Below are positions 5,738-10,920 of a DNA stretch of 10,920 nt, piece after piece (positions within the stretch are counted from its first letter, which is position 1; every line of letters begins with the position of its first letter). The position numbers and the translations under genes are program-made. Where the stretch lies: contig DAOUDK010000109.1 in NCBI GenBank assembly GCA_034431315.1, positions 1 through 10,920 of the forward strand, written 5' to 3'. The notes beneath the pieces were generated by a model, which searched no databases, was not told the origin of the DNA, and worked only from the letters and a program-made list of their open reading frames with translations. The DNA comes from JAUWOY01 sp034431315 (GTDB taxonomy: Bacteria > Chloroflexota > Anaerolineae > VGOG01).

Positions 5738-5788
5738 CGAAGCAATCCCCAACTTGGCGGGAGATTGCTTCGCTGCGCTCGCAATGAC
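5716..5788. repeat. REP-like palindromic repeat overlapping the end of the histidine kinase gene
   Basis: Outer arms GTCATTGCGAG (5716-5726) and CTCGCAATGAC (5778-5788) are perfect inverted repeats. Inner arms CGAAGCAATC (5738-5747) and GATTGCTTCG (5763-5772) are also perfect, around a loop of 15 bases. The segments between inner and outer arms are unequal (11 and 5 bases), leaving a bulge. Sequences of this type are widely dispersed in many bacterial genomes. The left arm supplies the last seven codons and the stop of the kinase, and the element fills most of the gap to the receiver gene, where its hairpin could affect mRNA stability or read-through. Confidence 0.8.
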
Positions 5789-5810
5789 AATAGCCGCATA
5801 GGAGGAGGAG

Positions 5811-6206
5811 ATGAAACCCAAGATTCTCGTCATTGAGGATAACGAGCAGAACATGTACCTGGTAACTTTCATCCTGGAAAAGCATGGGTGCCAGGTTGTC
5901 CAGGCGTGGGATGGCCGCCAGGGAATCGAGTTGGCGCGTCAGGTCAAGCCGGCCTTGATCCTGCTGGACATCCAGTTGCCGGTCATGGATGGCTACGCCG
6001 TGGCACGGGAACTGAGGAGCAACCCGGCTCTGGCCGATGTGCCCATCGTGGCCGTGACTTCCTACGCCATGGTCGGCGACCGGGAGCGGATTCTGGCCGC
6101 TGGCTGCCAGGGCTACATCGAGAAGCCCATCAACCCTGAGACGTTCATGGACGACGTAGAGCGGTATCTACCGGCCCAACCAGCCGGCGGAGGTGGTGGC
6201 TCATGA
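5811..6206 (+). CDS. Single-domain response regulator (CheY-like receiver)
   Basis: The 131-residue protein is a complete receiver domain without an output domain. The acidic pair E9-D10, phosphoacceptor D53 (LLDIQLPVMDG), T83 and K105 (EKPI) are all present. It probably takes a phosphoryl group from the upstream kinase and passes it on or competes in a relay. The C-terminal tail is PAQPAGGGGGS, a flexible glycine run that is unusual for a CheY-like protein and resembles an interdomain linker. The stop overlaps the start of the next gene by four bases (ATGA), and that gene begins with a very similar receiver, so a split or fused arrangement is plausible. ATG at 5811 follows GGAGGAGGAG immediately upstream. 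Confidence 0.93.
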   Translation: MKPKILVIEDNEQNMYLVTFILEKHGCQVVQAWDGRQGIELARQVKPALILLDIQLPVMDGYAVARELRSNPALADVPIVAVTSYAMVGDRERILAAGCQGYIEKPINPETFMDDVERYLPAQPAGGGGGS

Positions 6207-9097
6207 CCAGGATCCTGATTGTTGACGACAATGAGCAGAACCTGTACATGTTGCAGGTGCTCCTGAAGGGTCACGGCTACGGAGTGGTCTCGGCGAGCAA
6301 TGGGGCCGAAGCACTGGAGAAGGCCCGGTGCGACCCGCCGGACGTGATCATCACCGACATACTGATGCCGGTCATGGACGGTTTCACCCTCTGCCGCGAG
6401 TGGAAGAAGGACGAAATGTTCAAGCACATTCCCTTTGTCTTCTACACTGCCACCTATACCGACCCCCAGGACGAGAGGTTCGCCCTGAGCCTGGGGGCGG
6501 AGCGATTCATTATCAAGCCGACAGAGCCAGACGTGTTCGTGGAGATACTGCGGGAGGTCATCGCCGAGCATGAGGCGGGCCGGCTGATCGTGCTGCCTGG
6601 CGCGCCCGTCACAGAAGAGCCGACGGTTTTTCGCGAATACAGCGAACGGCTGGTCAAGAAGCTAGAGAAGAAGGTTTTAGATCTGGAAAGGGAGGCCACC
6701 GAGCGCAAGCGGGCGGAGGAAGAACTCAAAGCTAAAAGCCAGTTCCTGGAGAGCCTCATTGAGCAATCACCCCTTCCAATTTTTGTGATAGACTCAGAGG
6801 GGATTTGCGTGATGGTCAACAGAGCTTTTCTGAAGGCCTACAATGTCCCCCAGAAAGAGTTGGTTCTGGGGATGAATGCCCTGACAGAACCTGCGAACGT
6901 GCGGCAGGGCGTGGTCAAGTACATGAAGGAAGCTCTGAGCGGGAAAACGGTTGAAACTCCCGAAATAGAGTTCATTTCACCTTATGAAGACAAAAGGACG
7001 GTTACGAGAAGCAGGTTATTCCCGATATTTGATGCAGCCGGCAAGCTAACAAATGTTGTGGTAATGCACGAAGACATCACCGGGCGCAAGCGGGCGGAGG
7101 AGGCGCTACGGGAATCGGAGCGGCGAGAATCGGAGGAGAAGTACCGAGTGCTGTTTGAGACGGCAAAAGACGCTATATTCCTGTCCGATGAGACGGGGAG
7201 ATTCGTGGATATCAATCAGGCGGCTTGTGAATTGCTCGGCTACAGCAAAGAAGAATTGTTAAAACTGAGCAACAGGGAGATTGACGCTGATCCCAGGGGA
7301 TATGAAGCGTTCCTGAAAGTTCGGGATGGACTGATGAAAGAAATGATGTTCGAGGTGAACCAGCGGAGGAAAGATGGGACACTCCTACCTGTGGAGGTCA
7401 CTGGGAGTTTCTTCACCATCGGCGGCCAACGGATTGCTCTGGCGATTGCTCGTGACATCAGCGAGCGCAAGCGAGCGGAGGCGGCGCTCAGAGAGAGCGA
7501 GGATAAATTCAGGACAATTTTTGAAACAGTTACTGACGTGATTACCTACGTAGACAAATACGGCAAGATCCTCGATGTGAACAATAGAGTTGAGGATTTG
7601 TTGGGCTACAAGCGGGATGAAATAATCGGGAAGAACTTCGCCAGGCTTGGACTCCTTGGGCTGAGGGACTTACCCAAAACAGTCAGGCTTTTCAGAGATA
7701 CGATTAGAGACGGTGAAGCCGTGACTATAGTTGAACTGGAGCTCAAGCATAAAAACGGCAAGAAGGTTTCTGTGGAAGTGGGTACCAGGTTTATCAAGAA
7801 GAACGGCAAAGTAGAAGGCGTTGTGAACATATTCAGAGACATCACCGACCGCAAGCGGGCGGAGGAGGCGCTGCGAAAGGCTCACGACGAGTTAGAAAGG
7901 CGGGTTGCGGAACGAACTGCAGAGCTGGCAAGAGCCAACGAAGAATTGCGCATTGACATCACCAAGCGCAAGCGGGCGGAGAAGGCGTTGCGGATTTCCG
8001 CCCGGCAGTGGCATATTACTTTCGATGCCATTAGTGACGCCGTTAGCCTAATGGACTTGGAAGGAAGAATCCTGCGCTGCAACAAGGCTCTGACAAAACT
8101 GCTGGGAAAGCCGCTCAGTGAGATCAGCGGCTGCACCTGTTGGGAGCTTGTGCACGGTACCTCAGAACCCATCGAAGGGTGTCCCGTCGTGCGCATGCAG
8201 GAGACTCTCTGTAGAGAAACCCTGGTTTTGCCAATTGGTGACCGATGGTTTGACGTTGTTGTAGATCCGTTGCTGGATGAGGACGGCAGTCTTATCGGCG
8301 CTGTCCACATCATTCGCGACATCACCGAGCGCAAGCGGGCGGAGGAAGAAATCCGCCGGCTGAACGCCGAGCTTGAACAACGAGTCATTAAACGCACTGC
8401 CCAACTCGAAGCCGCCAACAAAGAACTGGAGGCTTTCACCTACTCCGTCTCCCACGACCTGCGCGCACCCCTGCGGGCCATGGAGGGCTTCAGCCAGGCC
8501 TTGCTGGAAGACTACGCCGACCGGCTAGACCCGGTCGGTCAGGACTACGCCCACCGCATCGCCGCCGCCGCCCAGCACATGGATACCCTGATCCAGGACC
8601 TGCTGGCCTACAGCCGCCTCAGCCGCATCGAAATAAAACTTCGGCCGGTGATGCTGGAGGGCGTTGTCCAGGAGGCCCTGTCGCTGCTGACGCCTGAGAT
8701 CCAGGAAAAGAGCGCCCAGGTCACGGTGGAGAGGCCGCTGCCCCGGCTGGTGGGCCATCACGCTACCTTGGTGCAGGTGGTAGGGAACCTGCTTTCCAAT
8801 GCGATCAAGTTCGTGGCTCCAGGAGTGAAACCCCACGTGCGGGTGTGGGCCGAGGAGTGCGCGGAGTGGGTACGCCTGTGGGTGGAAGACAATGGCATCG
8901 GCATCGCTGCGGAACACCACGAACTTATCTTCCGCATATTTGAAAGGCTGCATGGTGTGGAGACCTACCCCGGCACCGGCGTTGGCTTGGCGATTGTCCG
9001 CAAGGGGGTGGAGCGTTTGGGTGGCCGCGTGGGAGTCGAATCCGAGCCAGGGCGGGGGAGCCGCTTCTGGGTGGAATTGCCACCTGCGCGTTCGTGA
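6203..9097 (+). CDS. Receiver-led multi-PAS histidine kinase (REC-PAS-PAS-PAS-PAS-HisKA-HATPase)
   Basis: The 964-residue soluble protein begins with a receiver domain (1-125; D52 in TDILMPVMDG, K105). A coiled coil (about 145-182) and four PAS domains follow, at about 183-293, 311-422, 431-550 and 598-710. The end is a HisKA domain with FTYSVSHDLRAPLR (His751) and a HATPase_c domain with NLLSNAIKF, DNGIGI (896-901) and GTGVGLAI. The HisKA type is that of phytochrome-like kinases. PAS domains are separated by near-identical DITERKRAEE linkers that are also near-identical in DNA. The fourth PAS has a cluster of Cys and His (C644, C646, H651, C660, C670) that could bind a metal or cofactor; PAS 2 and 3 look like ordinary signal-binding folds. 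The N-terminal receiver suggests that the kinase is itself controlled by phosphorylation, perhaps from the GAF kinase upstream. The likely target is the Rcp-type receiver that follows. Confidence 0.93.
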   Translation: MTRILIVDDNEQNLYMLQVLLKGHGYGVVSASNGAEALEKARCDPPDVIITDILMPVMDGFTLCREWKKDEMFKHIPFVFYTATYTDPQDERFALSLGAERFIIKPTEPDVFVEILREVIAEHEAGRLIVLPGAPVTEEPTVFREYSERLVKKLEKKVLDLEREATERKRAEEELKAKSQFLESLIEQSPLPIFVIDSEGICVMVNRAFLKAYNVPQKELVLGMNALTEPANVRQGVVKYMKEALSGKTVETPEIEFISPYEDKRTVTRSRLFPIFDAAGKLTNVVVMHEDITGRKRAEEALRESERRESEEKYRVLFETAKDAIFLSDETGRFVDINQAACELLGYSKEELLKLSNREIDADPRGYEAFLKVRDGLMKEMMFEVNQRRKDGTLLPVEVTGSFFTIGGQRIALAIARDISERKRAEAALRESEDKFRTIFETVTDVITYVDKYGKILDVNNRVEDLLGYKRDEIIGKNFARLGLLGLRDLPKTVRLFRDTIRDGEAVTIVELELKHKNGKKVSVEVGTRFIKKNGKVEGVVNIFRDITDRKRAEEALRKAHDELERRVAERTAELARANEELRIDITKRKRAEKALRISARQWHITFDAISDAVSLMDLEGRILRCNKALTKLLGKPLSEISGCTCWELVHGTSEPIEGCPVVRMQETLCRETLVLPIGDRWFDVVVDPLLDEDGSLIGAVHIIRDITERKRAEEEIRRLNAELEQRVIKRTAQLEAANKELEAFTYSVSHDLRAPLRAMEGFSQALLEDYADRLDPVGQDYAHRIAAAAQHMDTLIQDLLAYSRLSRIEIKLRPVMLEGVVQEALSLLTPEIQEKSAQVTVERPLPRLVGHHATLVQVVGNLLSNAIKFVAPGVKPHVRVWAEECAEWVRLWVEDNGIGIAAEHHELIFRIFERLHGVETYPGTGVGLAIVRKGVERLGGRVGVESEPGRGSRFWVELPPARS
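6701..8347 (+). repeat. Recurrent inter-PAS linker repeat (ERKRAEE codons), nearly identical at DNA level
   Basis: An 18-base core GCGCAAGCGGGCGGAGGA, or a 1-3 base variant, recurs at the junctions of sensory domains. In the large kinase it lies near 6701, 7082, 7463, 7847, 7964 and 8327. It is also found in the diguanylate cyclase (876-896), in truncated form in the remnant (2714-2725) and in the last gene (10006-10026 and 10381-10401). Arg, Lys, Ala and Glu codons are kept the same at nearly every site although synonymous codons would do. Recent copying or homologous exchange between linkers is a likely cause. Confidence 0.7.
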
Positions 9098-9146
9098 TGC
9101 CGCTCCACTTCGTTGCGTGGTTTACCACAAGAAAGGAGGAAGAGCA

Positions 9147-9623
9147 ATGACCGACAAACTTTACACCATTCTCCTGGTGGAGGACGACTCTAATGATGTC
9201 CTCCTCATCCAGCGTGCCTTTAGAAAGTCCGACGTGGCTAACCCTATCCAGGTGGTGGGGGACGGCGAAGAGGCCATCGCCTATCTCCGCGGTCGGGACC
9301 CCTACGCCGACCGGGAACGCACCCCTTTGCCTGTGCTTCTTCTGTTGGACCTGAAACTCCCCCGTAAGTCTGGTTTTGAAGTGCTGGAGTGGCTGCGACA
9401 GCAACCTGGACTGAAGCGCCTGCCCGTCGTTGTGCTCACCTCCTCCGGCGAAACGCCCGACATCAACCGGGCCTACGACCTGGGAGCCAATTCCTACCTG
9501 GTCAAGCCAGTGCGCTTTGAGGGCCTGCTGCGCATGGTGCAGACACTTGATCTGTACTGGTTGATCATCAATGAGAAGCCAGATTTAGTGGAGATAGAAT
9601 TAGGAGGGAATGTCCATGAATGA
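9147..9623 (+). CDS. Rcp-type single-domain response regulator
   Basis: The 158-residue protein is a single receiver domain of the longer Rcp/phytochrome-partner type. It has E12-D13-D14, phosphoacceptor D68 (LLLLDLKLPRKSG), T98-S99 and K120-P121. The insert before D68 (YLRGRDPYADRERTPLP) and the C-terminal LYWLIINEKP are typical of receivers that partner phytochrome-like kinases, which matches the HisKA type of the kinase directly upstream. ATG at 9147 has a strong AAGGAGGA (9133-9140); a longer open frame upstream runs into the previous gene and is not the start. The gap to the previous gene is 49 bases, and the end overlaps the next start by eight bases. Confidence 0.93.
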   Translation: MTDKLYTILLVEDDSNDVLLIQRAFRKSDVANPIQVVGDGEEAIAYLRGRDPYADRERTPLPVLLLLDLKLPRKSGFEVLEWLRQQPGLKRLPVVVLTSSGETPDINRAYDLGANSYLVKPVRFEGLLRMVQTLDLYWLIINEKPDLVEIELGGNVHE

Positions 9624-10920
9624 GATCCTGCGTATTCTTCTGATTGACGATAACCCGGACGATTGTTTGCTGACCATTCGCGCATTGCGCCGGGAGTTTC
9701 CCGACCTCCAGGTGGAGCAGATCACCGAGGCGAAAGGTTTTGCCCAGGCGCTGGAGGCGGGCGACTTCGACCTGGCGATCACCGACTACCAACTGCGCTG
9801 GAGCGATGGCCTGGCGGTGCTGCGCGCCGTCAGGGCCCGCTGGCCCGATTGCCCGGTGATCATGTTCACCGCCACCGGCAGCGAGGAGATCGCTGTGGAA
9901 GCGATGAAGAATGGCCTGGACGATTACGTCCTCAAGTCGCCCAAACACTTCATCCGCCTGCCGGCCGCGGTGCGATCGGCCCTGAAACGGGCTGAGGACA
10001 GCATTGAGCGCAAGCGGGCGGAGGAAGAGCTGCGGGAGAGCGAGGAGCGCTACCACAGCCTGTTTGAGGGTGTGCCGGCGGGGCTGTACCGAACCATGGT
10101 GGGTGGGCAGATCCTTGATGCCAATCCGGCCCTGGTGGAAATGCTGGGCTACCCGGACTGGGAGACCTTGCTGGCGGTCAACGTGACCGACCTGTACGTT
10201 GACCCCGAGGATCGTCAGCGGTGGCAGGCCCTGATAGAGCGCGAAGGGGTAGTGCGAGATTTTGAAGTGCAATGGCGCCGGCGCGGCGGAACGACTATAT
10301 GGGTGAAGGATACCGCCCGAGTCGTCTGGGCTGCTGAGGGTCGGGTGCTGTACTACGAAGGCAGCCTGGAGGACATCACCGAGCGCAAGCGGGCGGAGGA
10401 GGAGGTACGGCGCCATCTGGAGCGAATAGAGGCTCTGCGGGAGATAGACAGGGCTATTACTTCCACCCTTGACTTGACTGAAGTGCTCGACATCATCCTG
10501 GAAGAACTGGAGCGGGTCATCCCCTATCACAGCGTCGCCATTTTTCTCCTCTCCGATGGCACAGCCAAGGTGGCTGCGGCCAGGGGCCACCCCGACGTGG
10601 CGCGCGCTTTGGGGGTTTCTTTTCGTGTACAGGATGACGCCCTGGTCGCTGAACTCATGCAGGGGAAGCGCCCTCTGGTCTTGGCCGATGCCCAGGCCGA
10701 CGAGCGCTTTCTGGCAAGGGGTGCTACAGGGTATGTGCGTTCTTGGATCGGCGTTCCTCTGATAGCCAAGGGGAAGGCGGTGGGCTTCCTGACCATAGAC
10801 CATAGGGAGCCTGGCATCTATGGTGAGGAGAGTGTGGAGATAGCGGAGGCCTTCGCCGGTCAGGTGGCCATCGCCATCGAAAACGCACGGCTGTATGAGG
10901 AGGCTCAGCGAGAGCTGTCT
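9616..10920 (+). CDS. Response regulator with PAS and GAF domains (REC-PAS-GAF...), 3' end outside the window
   Basis: The frame is open from ATG 9616 to the last base of the window (435 codons), so the gene is cut by the window edge. A receiver domain (1-125; D11-D12, D57 in ITDYQL, T85, K107) is followed by an ERKRAEE linker (131-137), a PAS domain (about 143-255), a second ERKRAEE linker (256-262) and a GAF domain (about 275-430). The GAF domain is of the same class as that in the diguanylate cyclase. A coiled coil seems to begin at the cut (YEEAQRELS), so a HisKA, GGDEF or similar output probably follows. AGGAGGG (9602-9608) is a good ribosome binding site, and the start lies inside the end of the Rcp-type gene, so the two are probably coupled. 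Confidence 0.9.
   Translation, partial: MNEILRILLIDDNPDDCLLTIRALRREFPDLQVEQITEAKGFAQALEAGDFDLAITDYQLRWSDGLAVLRAVRARWPDCPVIMFTATGSEEIAVEAMKNGLDDYVLKSPKHFIRLPAAVRSALKRAEDSIERKRAEEELRESEERYHSLFEGVPAGLYRTMVGGQILDANPALVEMLGYPDWETLLAVNVTDLYVDPEDRQRWQALIEREGVVRDFEVQWRRRGGTTIWVKDTARVVWAAEGRVLYYEGSLEDITERKRAEEEVRRHLERIEALREIDRAITSTLDLTEVLDIILEELERVIPYHSVAIFLLSDGTAKVAAARGHPDVARALGVSFRVQDDALVAELMQGKRPLVLADAQADERFLARGATGYVRSWIGVPLIAKGKAVGFLTIDHREPGIYGEESVEIAEAFAGQVAIAIENARLYEEAQRELS

Noticed and set aside
9568..10803. Long antisense open frame of 411 codons on the - strand
   Set aside because: It lies opposite the clear REC-PAS-GAF gene. Its translation lacks recognisable domains and is rich in His, Gln, Arg and Pro, as expected for the mirror of a GC-rich coding strand.

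Overview
The window reads as a bacterial chromosome segment of roughly 55-60% GC, with every gene on the + strand. The gene mix is a multi-PAS/GAF sensor array with repeated ERKRAEE linkers, a corrinoid protein with a URO-D-type methyltransferase, an orphan CoxS-type iron-sulfur protein, and a GTCATTGCGAG-type dispersed palindrome. This mix is most like environmental Chloroflexota (Anaerolineae-like) or another metabolically versatile anaerobe. That assignment is an inference from gene style; there is no rRNA or marker gene here.

Layout. (1) 1-180 is non-coding, with a low-complexity tract, followed by a small [2Fe-2S] protein of the xanthine dehydrogenase/CO dehydrogenase family (181-645). 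(2) A textbook sigma70-type promoter overlaps the end of that gene. It leads into a structured 5' leader of about 114 nt, then a GAF-PAS-GGDEF diguanylate cyclase (786-2261). (3) A 362-bp gap ends in a second, diverged copy of the same promoter, leader and first 34 codons (2474-2725). The copied reading frame stops after 36 codons. (4) A translationally coupled pair follows: a B12-binding corrinoid protein (2766-3407) and a URO-D/MtaA-like methyltransferase (3404-4417). (5) A long phosphorelay cluster fills the rest: GAF histidine kinase (4472-5737), single-domain receiver (5811-6206), REC-PASx4-histidine kinase (6203-9097), Rcp-type receiver (9147-9623) and a REC-PAS-GAF protein that runs off the window (9616-10920+).

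How the genes may work together. The short gaps and overlaps from 2766 onward suggest one long transcription unit whose only evident strong promoter is the duplicated one at 2476-2504. The unit would then join a methyl-transfer/corrinoid module to a multi-step phosphorelay in which no DNA-binding output domain is visible. The upstream diguanylate cyclase, with an intact GGDEF motif and inhibitory site, has the same type of promoter and leader and so may share its control.

The most interesting item is the duplicated leader. Both copies can form a 9-bp helix and a 7-bp helix in H-type pseudoknot order. The second helix is followed by a U-tract just before the ribosome binding site. Two sites that differ between the copies within the first helix keep pairing through A-U/G-U exchange. 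This is consistent with a transcription-attenuating RNA element in front of a signalling gene and a methyltransferase operon. I could not match it to a riboswitch class that I know.
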